Assembly: GCF_030718085.1 (NCBI RefSeq)
Contig: NZ_JAVAJF010000002.1
Coordinates: forward strand, 124,001 to 188,000
Length of the DNA: 64,000 bases
Source of the DNA: Marinobacter sp. MDS2
GTDB taxonomy: Bacteria > Pseudomonadota > Gammaproteobacteria > Pseudomonadales > Oleiphilaceae
Direction: 5' to 3'
Shown: piece by piece, positions 52,982 to 63,150 of the stretch
Layout: every line of letters begins with the position of its first letter
Numbering within the stretch: the stretch's first letter is position 1
Made by a program: the position numbers and the translations under genes
Notes under the pieces: model-generated
Told to the model about the DNA's origin: nothing
Database searches by the model: none
Seen by the model: the letters and a program-made list of their open reading frames with translations, nothing else

Positions 52982-54077
52982 ATGGAAATTAATCCCATAG
53001 TGACGAAGATCAAAGAGCTTCGCGAGCGCACCGAAGCGCTTAGGGGGTATCTTTGACTACGATCAGCGAAGCGAACGTCTGGTCGAAGTAGAACGCGAAC
53101 TTGAACTCCCAACCGTATGGGACGATCCGGAGCGTGCCCAGTCACTGGGTAAAGAGCGTTCTGACCTTGAGCTGATCGTCAGAACCATTGATAACCTCAC
53201 CTCCGGCCTGGCCGATGCAGAAAGCCTGCTCGAAATGGCCGTAGAAGAGGACGACGAAGGCACCGTGCAGGAAATCGAGGCCGATCTTGAAGGTCTTGAT
53301 AAAGAACTCGAGAAACTCGAATTCCGCCGTATGTTCTCCGGTGAAATGGACGCCAATAACGCCTACCTGGAAATTCAGGCCGGCTCTGGCGGCACCGAAG
53401 CGCAAGACTGGGGCAATATGCTGCTGCGTATGTACCTGCGCTGGGCCGAGCGCCGGGGCTTCAAAGCTGAAATCGTCGAACTTCAGGAAGGTGAAGTCGC
53501 GGGCATCAAAAGCGCGACCATTCATATTCAGGGTGACTATGCCTACGGTTGGCTTCGGACCGAGACCGGCGTTCATCGCCTGGTACGTAAGTCGCCGTTC
53601 GATTCAGGTAATCGCCGGCATACTTCGTTCTCTTCCGTGTTCATCTCTCCGGAAGTGGATGACAGCTTTGAGATCGACATCAACCCGGCGGACTTGCGCG
53701 TTGACGTATACCGCGCCTCGGGCGCTGGTGGTCAGCACGTAAACCGGACCGAATCAGCGGTACGACTGACCCACAACCCCACCGGAATTGTGGTGGCGTG
53801 TCAGGCTGGCCGAAGCCAGCACCAGAACAAAGATCAGGCGATGAAACAGCTGAAAGCCAAGCTGTTCGAGCGTGAGATGCAATTGCGCAACGCCGAAAAA
53901 CAGAAGCAGGAAGACTCTAAGTCTGACATCGGCTGGGGTAGCCAGATCCGCTCATACGTGCTGGACGACAGCCGTATCAAAGATCTTCGCACCAAGGTGG
54001 AAACCAGCAACACCCAGTCCGTGCTCGATGGTGACATCGACAAGTTTATCGAAGCCAGTCTGAAGATGGCGCTGTAA
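52982..54077 (+). CDS. prfB: peptide chain release factor 2, with programmed +1 frameshift
   Basis: RF2 reads UGA and UAA stop codons. Translation starts at ATG 52982; after 24 codons an in-frame TGA (53054-53056) must be bypassed by a +1 shift, giving 364 residues. After the shift the sequence runs [17 protein letters not shown]. The catalytic GGQ is at 249-251 ([15 protein letters not shown]), the anticodon-mimic motif SPF in VRKSPFDSG. Counted as one gene in two frames; no sign of degeneration. It is monocistronic with lysS following after 50 bp. Confidence 0.97.
53042..53057 (+). promoter_or_regulatory. RF2 autoregulatory frameshift site
   Basis: AGGGGGTATCTTTGAC: an internal Shine-Dalgarno (AGGGGG) three bases before the slippery CTT-TGA-C. 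When RF2 is scarce the ribosome pauses at TGA and slips +1 to complete RF2. It is identical in layout to the E. coli site. Confidence 0.96.
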
Positions 54078-54127
54078 TCAGCGCCATTCAACCCGAACCG
54101 GACCCCCCGACTTCTTAGTGAGCTAAC

Positions 54128-55663
54128 ATGACCGAACATACCCCGAACGCGACCCAGCCCGAGGACAACAAGCTGATTGCGGAGCGCCGCGCCAAACTGG
54201 CTAACCTGCGAGAGCAGGGCAATGCGTTTCCGAACGATTTCCGCCGCGATGCCACCGCCGCCGAGCTGCAGGAAAAATACGGCGACAAGTCCAAAGAAGA
54301 ACTGGAAGCCATGGGCATTGAAGTGGCGATTGCTGGCCGCATGATGCTCGACCGCAAGGCGTTCAAAGTGGTTCAGGATATGACTGGCCGCATTCAGATC
54401 TACGCCACTAAAGATGTCCAGAAAGACACCAAGCACTGGGATCTTGGCGACATCGTGGGGGTGCGCGGCGTGCTGTGCAAGTCCGGAAAGGGCGACCTTT
54501 ACGTGTCGATGGACGAGTACACACTGCTTACCAAGTCGCTGCGTCCGTTGCCCGAGAAGCATAAAGGCCTGACCGACACCGAAGCGCGTTATCGCCATCG
54601 TTACGTTGATTTGATGATGAACGAAGACAGCCGCCGGGTTTTCTTCGCGCGCTCTAAGATCATCAACGTAATGCGCCAGTACTTCACCGAGCGTGATTTC
54701 ATGGAAGTCGAAACACCGATGCTGCAGGTGATTCCCGGTGGTGCGACTGCTCGTCCGTTCGTGACCCATCACAACGCTCTGGGTATTGATATGTACCTGC
54801 GGATTGCGCCGGAGCTTTACCTGAAGCGCCTGGTTGTGGGTGGTTTTGAGCGGGTGTTCGAAATCAACCGTAACTTCCGTAACGAAGGTCTGTCGACCCG
54901 TCACAACCCGGAATTCACCATGGTTGAGTTTTATCAGGCTTACGCCGATTACAACGACCTGATGGATCTGACCGAAGACATGCTGCGTACCATCGCTGAA
55001 AAAGTGCTGGGTACGACCACGGTTACCAATACGCGCGTACTGAAAGACGGTACTGAAGAAACGGTTGAGTACGACTTCGGCAAGCCGTTTGAGCGATTGA
55101 CCGTTGTGGACGCAATATTGCGCTATAACCCGGAATTCACCCGCGAGCAGCTGGCTGACGAAGCGCAGGCACGTGAGCTGGCGAAAGGACTTGGTATCAA
55201 GGTCAAGGACATCTGGGGCTTGGGTAAGGTGCAAATCGAGATCTTCGAAGAGACCGCCGAGCATCGCTTGATGCAGCCGACGTTCATAACCGAGTACCCG
55301 AAAGAAGTGTCGCCGCTGGCTCGTTGCAAAGACAGCGATCCGTTTGTCACTGAGCGATTCGAGTTCTTTGTGGGTGGCCGTGAAATCGCCAATGGTTTCT
55401 CGGAGCTGAACGATGCGGAAGATCAGGCGGAGCGCTTCAAGGCTCAGGTTGCCGAGAAAGATGCCGGCGACGACGAAGCCATGTTCTACGATGACGACTA
55501 CGTGATGGCTCTGGAATACGGCTTGCCGCCGACCGCAGGTGAAGGTATCGGCATCGACCGCTTGGCCATGATGCTGACCGATTCGCCGTCGATCCGTGAC
55601 GTGATTCTGTTCCCGGCCATGCGCCCAGAGCACAAAGCCGAACAGAGCGCCGGAGACGAATAA
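54128..55663 (+). CDS. lysS: lysyl-tRNA synthetase, class II
   Basis: Charges tRNA-Lys. The 511-residue protein has an N-terminal OB-fold anticodon-binding domain ([15 protein letters not shown] ... GDIVGVRG) and the class II core with motif 2 ([23 protein letters not shown]) and motif 3 ([24 protein letters not shown]). The start [14 protein letters not shown] is in the usual polar N-terminal region. It follows prfB as in E. coli and is followed by ung after three bases. Confidence 0.98.
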   Translation: MTEHTPNATQPEDNKLIAERRAKLANLREQGNAFPNDFRRDATAAELQEKYGDKSKEELEAMGIEVAIAGRMMLDRKAFKVVQDMTGRIQIYATKDVQKDTKHWDLGDIVGVRGVLCKSGKGDLYVSMDEYTLLTKSLRPLPEKHKGLTDTEARYRHRYVDLMMNEDSRRVFFARSKIINVMRQYFTERDFMEVETPMLQVIPGGATARPFVTHHNALGIDMYLRIAPELYLKRLVVGGFERVFEINRNFRNEGLSTRHNPEFTMVEFYQAYADYNDLMDLTEDMLRTIAEKVLGTTTVTNTRVLKDGTEETVEYDFGKPFERLTVVDAILRYNPEFTREQLADEAQARELAKGLGIKVKDIWGLGKVQIEIFEETAEHRLMQPTFITEYPKEVSPLARCKDSDPFVTERFEFFVGGREIANGFSELNDAEDQAERFKAQVAEKDAGDDEAMFYDDDYVMALEYGLPPTAGEGIGIDRLAMMLTDSPSIRDVILFPAMRPEHKAEQSAGDE

Positions 55664-55666
55664 GGC

Positions 55667-56395
55667 ATGCACCCGGTCGAGGCGCTGGCTCAGGAGCTGA
55701 AGCCCGGGCGCGGCTGGGATCAGTGGCTGGCGGACGAGTTCCGTCAGCCCTATATGCATCGTCTGGCGGAATTTCTGGCGGACGAAGAGCGCGCCGGAAA
55801 GACGCTATTCCCGCCGAAGCCACAGCTGTTCAATGCCCTGAACAGCACACCGCTGCAGCAGGTCAAAGTGGTTATTCTGGGGCAAGACCCGTATCACGGT
55901 CCGGGTCAGGCTCACGGCTTGTGTTTCTCTGTCTCTCCCGGCGTACCAACGCCACCTTCCCTGACGAATATCTTCAAAGAAATCCAGCAAGATCTGGGCC
56001 TTGCGCCACCGGGGCACGGCTGCTTGCAGTCGTGGGCGGAGCAGGGCGTTTTGTTGCTGAATGCTGTCTTGACGGTTGAGCAGGGTAAGGCGGGCGCTCA
56101 TCAAGGCAAAGGTTGGGAAACCTTTACGGATCGGGTGATCGAGCTGGTTAATCAACAGCGAGAGGGGGTGGTGTTCCTGCTCTGGGGTAGTTACGCCAGG
56201 AAGAAAGGGCAGATCATTGATCGGGATCGCCATTTGGTGCTGGAAGGGCCTCACCCATCACCGCTCAGTGCCTACCGCGGCTTCTTCGGGTGTCAGCATT
56301 TTTCACGTGCCAACCATTGGTTGCTTGAGAACCACCAGAGCCCGATAGATTGGGCTCTGGCTTCTTCGTCGCAGCAGGAGCTGCTTGATTTCTAG
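55667..56395 (+). CDS. ung: uracil-DNA glycosylase
   Basis: Removes uracil from DNA. The 242-residue family-1 enzyme has the water-activating Asp74 in [22 protein letters not shown] and the [17 protein letters not shown] motif with the catalytic His. It is three bases after lysS, so it is probably cotranscribed, and convergent to the HDOD gene. Confidence 0.97.
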   Translation: MHPVEALAQELKPGRGWDQWLADEFRQPYMHRLAEFLADEERAGKTLFPPKPQLFNALNSTPLQQVKVVILGQDPYHGPGQAHGLCFSVSPGVPTPPSLTNIFKEIQQDLGLAPPGHGCLQSWAEQGVLLLNAVLTVEQGKAGAHQGKGWETFTDRVIELVNQQREGVVFLLWGSYARKKGQIIDRDRHLVLEGPHPSPLSAYRGFFGCQHFSRANHWLLENHQSPIDWALASSSQQELLDF

Positions 56396-56406
56396 TTGAG
56401 CCTCGT

Positions 56407-57240
56407 TTAACCGAGCAGTGCCATGGCTGCTTCCATCTGGGCGCTCAGATCTTCTTCCTCTGCCATGTTCATTTCGGGGTCCAATCCCAGCCGGCTGAAC
56501 GCTGAAATAGAGGCAAAATCCATCTCATTCCAACGGTGACTGGTACCAGCAACCCGTTGCAGGTTAGCGATCATCACGAGGTCTGCGTGGTCGGCTTTAG
56601 GTACGTCGCGCTGGAAGTTTGCATACTCCAACGGCACATTTTGCAGCGCTTCCGGAAATTGCCACTTTTTCAGGATCATGCTGCCAATGCGAGGGTGCAG
56701 CTCTTCGATCACTGCGTCCAGTACGATGCCGCTCAGCTCCAGGCTCTTATCTTCAACATAGCGAAGAATCGGAAGCACGCCGATCAGGTGCACCAGCCCG
56801 GCCAGTGTGGCTTGGTCCGGTCTTAACTTGGTGTAGTGCTGAGCCAGGACATGACAGATGCCGGCAACTTCCGTGCTGGCCTGCCATGTTGCCCGAAGCC
56901 GCTTGTCCACCATGTCAGAGGTAGCCTGAAACATTTGCTCCATGGCCAGCCCCATGGCCAGGTTGCTGGTATAGGCCATGCCGAGGCGACTTACCGCCAT
57001 GTTCAGGTTTTCAATGGCGCGGGTGCCACGGAACAACGGGCTGTTGCAAACGCGAATGATGCGGGCAGACAGTGCCGTGTCGTTACTGATTACCGTCACC
57101 AAATCCGCAATCGAGGTATCTTCCGATTCTGCGATCTCCCGGACTTGCAGGGCCGCTTCGGGCAGCGTCGGCAAGATTAACTTGTCGTTCTCGATGGCGC
57201 TGGTCAGGTCCGCTTTAATGGTCTCGATAATGTCTGCCAT
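56407..57240 (-). CDS. HDOD domain protein
   Basis: A 277-residue protein consisting mostly of an HDOD domain (about 20-215; LPTLPEAALQVREIAESEDTSI, VISNDTALSARIIRVCNSPLFRG). HDOD proteins are HD-fold relatives without phosphohydrolase residues, found in signalling and stress pathways; partner unknown. The C-terminus is acidic with MNMAEEEDLSAQM. Single gene on the minus strand, 91 bp from ygfZ's end. Confidence 0.88.
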   Translation of the reverse strand: MADIIETIKADLTSAIENDKLILPTLPEAALQVREIAESEDTSIADLVTVISNDTALSARIIRVCNSPLFRGTRAIENLNMAVSRLGMAYTSNLAMGLAMEQMFQATSDMVDKRLRATWQASTEVAGICHVLAQHYTKLRPDQATLAGLVHLIGVLPILRYVEDKSLELSGIVLDAVIEELHPRIGSMILKKWQFPEALQNVPLEYANFQRDVPKADHADLVMIANLQRVAGTSHRWNEMDFASISAFSRLGLDPEMNMAEEEDLSAQMEAAMALLG

Positions 57241-57331
57241 GGTCCGTCTGTTTCCGCTTGAATGGGGCCCTCAAACCGGGCTCAGTGTATGGCTGCATTT
57301 ATACCAAATAACGGCGCTCATTCCTGTCAAC

Positions 57332-58300
57332 TTATGTATCAGAAGGTTGCTGTTCGGGCACCGCATAAGGTAATTGCTCGAGTTTGATACGTGCCTCAGC
57401 CAGCCCGTCCAAAGACAGACGTTTTGTACTGGCGTCATGACGAATGACGGCCAGCATTTCGCCTTCCTGTTCACCGGTCATCAAGGCGTTGACCACTTCA
57501 CCGACAGCTTTATCGCCAGCCAGCAGCTTGGTGCCGACGGCAGGAGCCTGTTGAGTGTTGTTGAAAGATAGTCGGTAAAGGCTTTTTTTCAACTGGCCAA
57601 GAAAGTGCATGCGAGCAATGACTTCCTGTCCGGTATAACAGCCTTTCTTGAAGTGTACGCCCTGCAAGTGCTGGAGATTCAGCATTTGCGGTACGTAGGC
57701 TTCCCGGGAGGCCTCCGTCAGCCAGGGGACACCGGCGGAAATGCTCGATGCCAACCACTGCTCCAGTGGAAGTTCTGCGATATCGTCGGGAACCGGTAGC
57801 TCGCCTGTCGATTGCCACCATTCGTAGCGCGCGATGTTGTCGGCGGTGTTTTCGATGCGGATCAGATGGCTGTCACCGGCTTTCAGTGCTTGGCCCGGTT
57901 CGGTCAAAGAGCGTGCGCCTTCGCCGGCCACCGAGATGGCCGAGGCTTCGCCGAGCAAGCCGATGATCCGGTTGTCAGGCAGCGTTTCCATAGTGGTGCC
58001 ACGAAACAGCATCAGATATTTTTTCAGATGAGCAATGCTGGCTTCGGCCTGCGCGGCATCGAAGTCCATTAACAGGTCGTCGCCGTCCCGCACCAGACGG
58101 GTCAAGCAATAGGCGCGCCCCTTGTGAGTGCAGGCAGCGGCTCTGAGCGACTGGTTGTGAGTGACCTCGTCCACGTGCTGTGTGAACTGGCCTTGCACAA
58201 ACTTGTCGGCTCCCGGTCCGCTGATGCGGGCCATGACCCGGTCGCTCAACAGAGCGTAACCGTTCGAAATTGCGAGTGGCTGTAAATCCTGTCTACTCAC
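57332..58300 (-). CDS. ygfZ: folate-binding protein YgfZ
   Basis: Tetrahydrofolate-dependent protein supporting assembly or repair of certain iron-sulfur enzymes such as MiaB. The 322-residue GcvT-like protein carries the signature KKGCYTGQEVIARMHFLG with the conserved Cys. It is downstream of ygfX-sdhE on the same strand, a neighbourhood shared with E. coli. Confidence 0.92.
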   Translation of the reverse strand: MSRQDLQPLAISNGYALLSDRVMARISGPGADKFVQGQFTQHVDEVTHNQSLRAAACTHKGRAYCLTRLVRDGDDLLMDFDAAQAEASIAHLKKYLMLFRGTTMETLPDNRIIGLLGEASAISVAGEGARSLTEPGQALKAGDSHLIRIENTADNIARYEWWQSTGELPVPDDIAELPLEQWLASSISAGVPWLTEASREAYVPQMLNLQHLQGVHFKKGCYTGQEVIARMHFLGQLKKSLYRLSFNNTQQAPAVGTKLLAGDKAVGEVVNALMTGEQEGEMLAVIRHDASTKRLSLDGLAEARIKLEQLPYAVPEQQPSDT

Positions 58301-58314
58301 TATCGTCTCCAGAA

Positions 58315-58791
58315 TTAATGCAAAGAAGTGTTGTGACCGCGTTCAGTCGAACCGGTGCGAAGTAACATCCGTAGGCGCCTGAAGGCTGAGTCGTTGGTGT
58401 TCGATTTAAGGGCGCCGAGATTACCGGTAATGATCGTCATCATCCGCCCTGATTTTCGAGTGTTGGTTTTGAACTGAAGAATCGCTAATCCGGGGCTCAT
58501 AAAACTGGCGTTGGTTACCTTTACCGGTAGCTCGTGGCCGTTGGCTAACCGGCATGTTAGCCCTGTGGTGTCGTTGGATACAGCGACAATGGAGTTTGGC
58601 TTATTCAGTAAACCGAAGCGCTGAAAGGCTGCGCGCCCCAGCGCGAGCGCCGGGATCACGAAGAGCGTTAACAGGAGTGACGTCTCCTGCGCTGCTATAA
58701 CGGTGCAAACCGCCAGCACAACCCAGGGAAGCGATGCGATAAGGCCGGCAGTCGAGGAGGGGCTCAGTGTTAGCTCAATCCGGTTGGACAC
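58315..58791 (-). CDS. YgfX family membrane protein
   Basis: A 158-residue protein with two adjacent hydrophobic segments (about 13-35 and 38-55) and a soluble C-terminal part, resembling YgfX (CptA), the inner-membrane partner of SdhE sometimes described as a toxin acting on the cytoskeleton. It overlaps the sdhE 3' end by 17 bp. The similarity is weak at the residue level, so the call rests heavily on position and topology. Confidence 0.75.
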   Translation of the reverse strand: MSNRIELTLSPSSTAGLIASLPWVVLAVCTVIAAQETSLLLTLFVIPALALGRAAFQRFGLLNKPNSIVAVSNDTTGLTCRLANGHELPVKVTNASFMSPGLAILQFKTNTRKSGRMMTIITGNLGALKSNTNDSAFRRLRMLLRTGSTERGHNTSLH

Positions 58792-59047
58792 GGTTCAGAA
58801 TCATCTCGACGATGCGGCGGAGATCCGGATCCTCGGGTTTGCTCCGTTGCATAAACCATTCAAACATATCGGCATCTTCGCAGCTCAACAGTTTACGGTA
58901 ACGTGCCTGGTCTTCCGGTTCGAGGTCTCGGTAAACTTCTTCCAGGAAAGGCAGAAGCAGAACGTCCAGTTCCAGCATGCCGCGACGGCTGTGCCACCAA
59001 AGACGGTGGAACTCAGTGTGCGCATTGGTTTCTTGGGTGTCGGCCAT
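58775..59047 (-). CDS. sdhE: succinate dehydrogenase flavinylation factor SdhE
   Basis: Small FAD assembly factor (CptB/DUF339), 90 residues, which helps attach FAD to succinate dehydrogenase. The diagnostic [20 protein letters not shown] (RGMxELD) motif is intact. It lies upstream of ygfX and downstream of nadB, another flavoprotein of the same superfamily. Confidence 0.94.
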   Translation of the reverse strand: MADTQETNAHTEFHRLWWHSRRGMLELDVLLLPFLEEVYRDLEPEDQARYRKLLSCEDADMFEWFMQRSKPEDPDLRRIVEMILNRVQPD

Positions 59048-59086
59048 AACGGGTTCCGTGTTTGAAAGTTTGTTGAAGGCTCCGGC

Positions 59087-60694
59087 TCAAGGAGCCAGAG
59101 TTCGATAAGTTGTCGGCACCAGAACAGTGTCACGGGCCTCGCCCTGAGCTTGCGGATAGTCCAGCGTATAATGCAGCCCTCGGCTCTCTTTGCGTTGCAG
59201 CGCAGAGCAAATGATCAGATCTGATATGGTGACCAAATTCCGTAATTCAATGAGGTCGTTGGTCACCCGGTAGTTACTGTAGAACTCGTTGATCTCACCC
59301 TGCAGCAGGTCAACCCGGTGTTTGGCACGGTGCAGGCGTTTGGTGGTTCTCACAATGCCGACGTAATCCCACATGAAATGGCGCAACTCGTCCCAGTTAT
59401 GGGAAATGATCACGTCTTCATCAGAATCCCGAACCTGGCTTTCGTCCCATCCGGGCACCGAGGGCGCGGTGGGGATGTCTGCTTCACGGCGAGCAATGTC
59501 CTGAGCCGCAGCACGGCCATACACCAAACATTCCAGTAGCGAATTGCTGGCCATGCGGTTGGCGCCATGAAGGCCGGTAAAAGCTGCTTCGCCAACAACA
59601 TAGAGCTGGTTAATGTCGGTTCGGGCGCGCTCGTCGCTGATGATGCCACCGCAGGTGTAGTGGGCTGCAGGTACAACGGGAATCGGATCTTTGGTGATGT
59701 CGATGCCGAATCCGAGGCATTTTTCGTAAATTGTCGGGAAGTGGTGCTTGATGAAATCGGCCGGTTTGTGGCTGATGTCCAGATACAGGTGATCTGCCCC
59801 CAGGCGCTTCATTTCGTGGTCGATGGCCCGGGCAACCACATCACGAGGGGCCAGCTCGGCACGGTCGTCGAATTTGTCCATAAATCGGCTGCCATCGGGC
59901 AGCTTCAGCACGCCGCCTTCACCGCGAACCGCTTCGGTGATCAGGAAGGATTTGGCGTGAGGGTGATATAAGCACGTTGGGTGGAACTGATTGAATTCCA
60001 TGTTGGCGACTCTGCAGCCGGCCCGCCAGGCCATGGCGATTCCGTCACCGGAAGCCCCGTCAGGATTGGTGGTGTAGCGGTACGCCTTGGAAGCACCGCC
60101 GGTTGCGACAACCGTGAAACGGGCGCGGTAAAGCTCAACGTGGTTATCCTCGAGGTTTAACACATAGGCACCCACGCAACGGTTGCCCGGTAGCGAAAGG
60201 TTTCGGTTGGTGATCAGATCAACCGCGACCCGGCCAGATTTAAGCTCGATATTTCGCTTGGCTGCGGCCTGGCTGGCGAGCGTGGTGGATACGGCCTGAC
60301 CGGTAGCGTCGGCTGCGTGAATGATACGCCGGTGGCTGTGGCCGCCTTCTCGGGTCAGGTGGTATTGATCGTCGTTTTCTTTGCGGGTGAAGGTCACGCC
60401 GGATTCAATCAGCCAGTCGATGCTTGCTTTGCCATGCTCGACGGTAAACCGCACCGCATCTTCATGGCACAGGCCACCACCGGCATTGAGGGTGTCCTGA
60501 ATATGGTTTTCAACGGAGTCGGTGGCATCGAGAACCGCAGCAATACCGCCTTGCGCCCAAAGCGTGGCTCCGGAACTGATGTCGGCTTTGCTGATGACGC
60601 AAACGCTCAGATGCTCTGGCAAATTCAAGGCGACGGTCAGTCCGGCAGCGCCGCTGCCAATAATAAGTACATCGTATTCGTAGGATTGTGGCAT
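59087..60694 (-). CDS. nadB: L-aspartate oxidase
   Basis: First step of de novo NAD synthesis, oxidising aspartate to iminoaspartate with FAD. The 535-residue protein has the dinucleotide motif [17 protein letters not shown], the [15 protein letters not shown] loop, the active-site [24 protein letters not shown] region and [16 protein letters not shown] for FAD. Start taken as ATG 60694 (MPQSYEYD); ATG 60715, seven codons earlier, is possible, and neither has a strong ribosome site. Divergent from rpoE. Confidence 0.96.
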   Translation of the reverse strand: MPQSYEYDVLIIGSGAAGLTVALNLPEHLSVCVISKADISSGATLWAQGGIAAVLDATDSVENHIQDTLNAGGGLCHEDAVRFTVEHGKASIDWLIESGVTFTRKENDDQYHLTREGGHSHRRIIHAADATGQAVSTTLASQAAAKRNIELKSGRVAVDLITNRNLSLPGNRCVGAYVLNLEDNHVELYRARFTVVATGGASKAYRYTTNPDGASGDGIAMAWRAGCRVANMEFNQFHPTCLYHPHAKSFLITEAVRGEGGVLKLPDGSRFMDKFDDRAELAPRDVVARAIDHEMKRLGADHLYLDISHKPADFIKHHFPTIYEKCLGFGIDITKDPIPVVPAAHYTCGGIISDERARTDINQLYVVGEAAFTGLHGANRMASNSLLECLVYGRAAAQDIARREADIPTAPSVPGWDESQVRDSDEDVIISHNWDELRHFMWDYVGIVRTTKRLHRAKHRVDLLQGEINEFYSNYRVTNDLIELRNLVTISDLIICSALQRKESRGLHYTLDYPQAQGEARDTVLVPTTYRTLAP

Positions 60695-60731
60695 TGGGTT
60701 GTTGTCGCAGGCCATAATGTGGAAGTGTATT

Positions 60732-60758
60732 GAACTAAACTTTGTGCTTGCTGTCTAT
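60732..60758 (+). promoter_or_regulatory. sigma-E type promoter upstream of rpoE
   Basis: GAACTA (60732-60737) and TCTAT (60754-60758) separated by 16 bases resemble the RpoE/AlgU consensus GAACTT-N16-TCTAA/TCTGA. It would give the autoregulated expression usual for this operon. Confidence 0.6.
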
Positions 60759-60901
60759 TTGGCCCGATGCATATGCCTCGAGCCGGTTGCTGTCGGCAAC
60801 CTGGGTTCATGTCTGAACACCGGAATTACACAATGACACAAGCGAGCCGATTAAAAGCCACTCCGCTGGCCAAACAAACGGGACAATCCGTTGCGTCGTC
60901 C

Positions 60902-61519
60902 ATGATTTCCAACACAGATTCTACATCGAGTGAACAGACTGAAAGCCAGACGGATTTGCAGCTGGTGCGTAAGGTTCGTCATGGGGATCGGGCCGCGTTC
61001 GACTTGTTGGTTGTAAAATACCAGTCTCGGGTTGCCTCGATTATCAGTCGCTATGTTTACGACAGCCACGAAGTGATGGATTTGGCGCAAGAAACGTTCA
61101 TCAAAGCGTTTCGTGCTATCGACCGGTTCCGGGGTGACAGCGCATTTTACACCTGGCTGTATCGTATTGCGGTCAATACCGCAAAAAATCATCTTGAGGC
61201 CCGTGGCCGCCGCCCGCAAGCGTCGGCGGATTCATCCGAGGCGGAAAACTACGACGATGGCCGGCGTTTGCGTGACGTGGCTTCGCCAGAAAAACTTCTG
61301 CAAAAAGACCAGCTGCAAAAAGCGTTGGCCGAAGCGATTGCTGCGCTGCCCGAGGAACTAAGATCCGCTTTCTTGCTCAGAGAATATGACGGTCTCAGTT
61401 ATGAAGACATTGCCCGGATTCTGGAGTGCCCGATCGGAACCGTCCGTTCCCGGATCTTCAGGGCCCGGGATGCAGTGGATCGCCATATTGGTCCACTTCT
61501 TAACCATTCAGTGACGTAA
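60902..61519 (+). CDS. rpoE: extracytoplasmic function sigma factor RpoE (AlgU)
   Basis: Envelope-stress sigma factor. From ATG 60902 it has 205 residues: region 2 (about 28-90; FDLLVVKYQSRVASIISRYV, DLAQETFIKAFRAIDRFRG, FYTWLYRIAVNTAKNHL) and region 4 (about 140-190; ALPEELRSAFLLREYDGLSYEDIARILECPIGTVRSRIFRAR). Longer starts at 60833 and 60767 would add an unusual polar N-terminus; none has a strong ribosome site. It heads the rpoE-mucA-mucB-rseC-mucD cluster and is held by the MucA anti-sigma factor. Confidence 0.95.
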   Translation: MISNTDSTSSEQTESQTDLQLVRKVRHGDRAAFDLLVVKYQSRVASIISRYVYDSHEVMDLAQETFIKAFRAIDRFRGDSAFYTWLYRIAVNTAKNHLEARGRRPQASADSSEAENYDDGRRLRDVASPEKLLQKDQLQKALAEAIAALPEELRSAFLLREYDGLSYEDIARILECPIGTVRSRIFRARDAVDRHIGPLLNHSVT

Positions 61520-61534
61520 GTGAGGTTGCACCCG

Positions 61535-62095
61535 ATGGATGAGCGTCTCAGAGAAACTCTGTCAGCAATGATGGACGATGAAGCGGACGAGCTTTCAGTG
61601 CGCAGATTGCTTTCGCACGACGATCAGAACGAAGTCAGAGAACAATGGCAAAGATGGCAGCAGGTGCGCGACCTGATGCACGAAGCTCCGAGCGCTTCCT
61701 ACAGTGTGGATGTCGCAGGTGCCGTTCGGGCCGCAATTGATGACCAGGAGACCTCGGTTGCAGACAGAGCCGAGCCTGCCCCTCGTGCTGGCGGTTACTG
61801 GCACTGGCCCGTAGCGGCGATGGTGACCCTGGCTCTGGTGGTCGGGTTTGGTGCCGGTGCTGGCTGGGGCACCTCGCCGGGCGACTCGAGCAATGCACTG
61901 GCGTTAACCGGGGTAGATGAGCGGGCGCCGCAACTGGTTCTAAGTACCGAAGAGGTTGCCCTTCAGCGTTTGGATGAGCAGCAGTTGCGCCAGGTGCGTC
62001 AGTACTTACTGGAGCATGCCCAGCATAACAGCGTTGGCGCCGGGCGTGGCTCTATGGGGTACGCGAGAATGGTAAGTGCCAACGGTGGGTATTGA
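61535..62095 (+). CDS. mucA: anti-sigma-E factor RseA (MucA)
   Basis: Inner-membrane anti-sigma factor, 186 residues. The N-terminal cytoplasmic domain binding RpoE begins MDERLRETLSAMMDDEADELSVRRLLS; one membrane helix is at about 92-110 (WPVAAMVTLALVVGFGAGAG); the periplasmic tail ends in ARMVSANGGY. Envelope stress triggers stepwise proteolysis that frees RpoE. ATG 61535 has GAGG upstream. Confidence 0.92.
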   Translation: MDERLRETLSAMMDDEADELSVRRLLSHDDQNEVREQWQRWQQVRDLMHEAPSASYSVDVAGAVRAAIDDQETSVADRAEPAPRAGGYWHWPVAAMVTLALVVGFGAGAGWGTSPGDSSNALALTGVDERAPQLVLSTEEVALQRLDEQQLRQVRQYLLEHAQHNSVGAGRGSMGYARMVSANGGY

Positions 62096-62112
62096 GCGCG
62101 AGGCGTCTGGCT

Positions 62113-63150
62113 ATGAGTAAAGGCAAATTCGCCACAGTTCGAACGCTGGTGGTTCTAGCGTGTGTCCTTTTTGTGCCGTTTATGGAGTCGCATGCCGACG
62201 GTGGCGAGGCTGAGGCTCCGCGTTCAATGACTGCAATGGACTGGTTAGAGCGCTTGGGCCCTGCCTTGAATATGACCTCGTATGAGGGCGTGTTTGTCTA
62301 TGCCCGGGGTGATCAGGTGCATTCTATGCGCATCGCACACCGCTACCGGAACGGTCAGGTGGAAGAGCGATTGGTGATGCAGGATGGTGGCTCGGGAGAG
62401 ATTGTCCGAAAAGGCATGGATGTGGTCTGTGTATTACCGGACCAGGGCCGTATTCGGCTGGATGAAGTCATTCCGTCGGGGCCATTTGCCGAGGCCTTTT
62501 CCAGTCAGTTAATGCCGGTCAGCCAATGGTATCAGCCGGCACTGATGGGGGAGGATCGTGTGGCTGGCTATGAGGTGATGACGGTGGATTTGACCGCCAA
62601 AGACAGCGATCGCTACAGCCACCGGCTTTGGGTTGAAAAAGAAACGGGGCTTTTGGTGAAGAGCCACGTACGTGATATTGACGAAACCGTGCTCGAACAT
62701 TTCCAGTACACCAGTCTGGAGATCACCGATGACATTGCGGATGAAAAGTTTGAAATCCAAACCAAGGGCCGAGAAATAACCCGCCATCTTGGCGCTCCTG
62801 AGCCTAAGCAATCGTCGGTAGGACGAATGACGGGCTGGACATTGAATTGGCGCCCGGATGGTTACATGCCTGCCGCTACTCCCAGCTCCAGTAACGGCAA
62901 AGCGGTCGCTTTCTCGGATGGGTTGGCAACGTTTTCGGTGTTTGTCGAGCCGGTCAAAGGGCTGAAAATGCCGACAGGAGCCTCGAGAGTTGGGGCATCG
63001 ACGGTCTATATTCATGAAGTACGAGTGGCAGAACGGCCGTTTCTGATTGTTGTGGTGGGGGAAATTCCGCCTGAAACGGCGCGAAAAGTCGCCCGTTCGG
63101 TATCGATCGATGACGCGCTGGCTCAAGGGTGGGTAGCAAGTGATCACTGA
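62113..63150 (+). CDS. mucB: sigma-E regulatory protein RseB (MucB)
   Basis: Periplasmic sensor that shields RseA/MucA from the first protease and responds to lipid or lipopolysaccharide. The 345-residue product has a signal peptide (LVVLACVLFVPFMESHA) and the MucB/RseB domains: a lipoprotein-like N-terminal fold (YEGVFVYARGDQVHSMRIAHRY) and a C-terminal domain (about 225-340). ATG 62113 has GAGG upstream. Overlaps rseC by 11 bp. Confidence 0.93.
   Translation: MSKGKFATVRTLVVLACVLFVPFMESHADGGEAEAPRSMTAMDWLERLGPALNMTSYEGVFVYARGDQVHSMRIAHRYRNGQVEERLVMQDGGSGEIVRKGMDVVCVLPDQGRIRLDEVIPSGPFAEAFSSQLMPVSQWYQPALMGEDRVAGYEVMTVDLTAKDSDRYSHRLWVEKETGLLVKSHVRDIDETVLEHFQYTSLEITDDIADEKFEIQTKGREITRHLGAPEPKQSSVGRMTGWTLNWRPDGYMPAATPSSSNGKAVAFSDGLATFSVFVEPVKGLKMPTGASRVGASTVYIHEVRVAERPFLIVVVGEIPPETARKVARSVSIDDALAQGWVASDH

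Noticed and set aside
52982..53056. Premature stop in prfB read as a pseudogene
   Set aside because: The TGA is in the exact context of the programmed RF2 frameshift, and the downstream frame is intact with the GGQ motif.
53834..55759. 641-codon minus-strand frame opposite prfB and lysS
   Set aside because: Covers two essential, fully conserved genes and has no domain of its own; the length reflects codon bias.
56335..56360. Perfect 9-bp stem CCAGAGCCC/GGGCTCTGG inside the end of ung
   Set aside because: Looks like a terminator stem for either convergent gene, but there is no T run on either strand; too weak to call.
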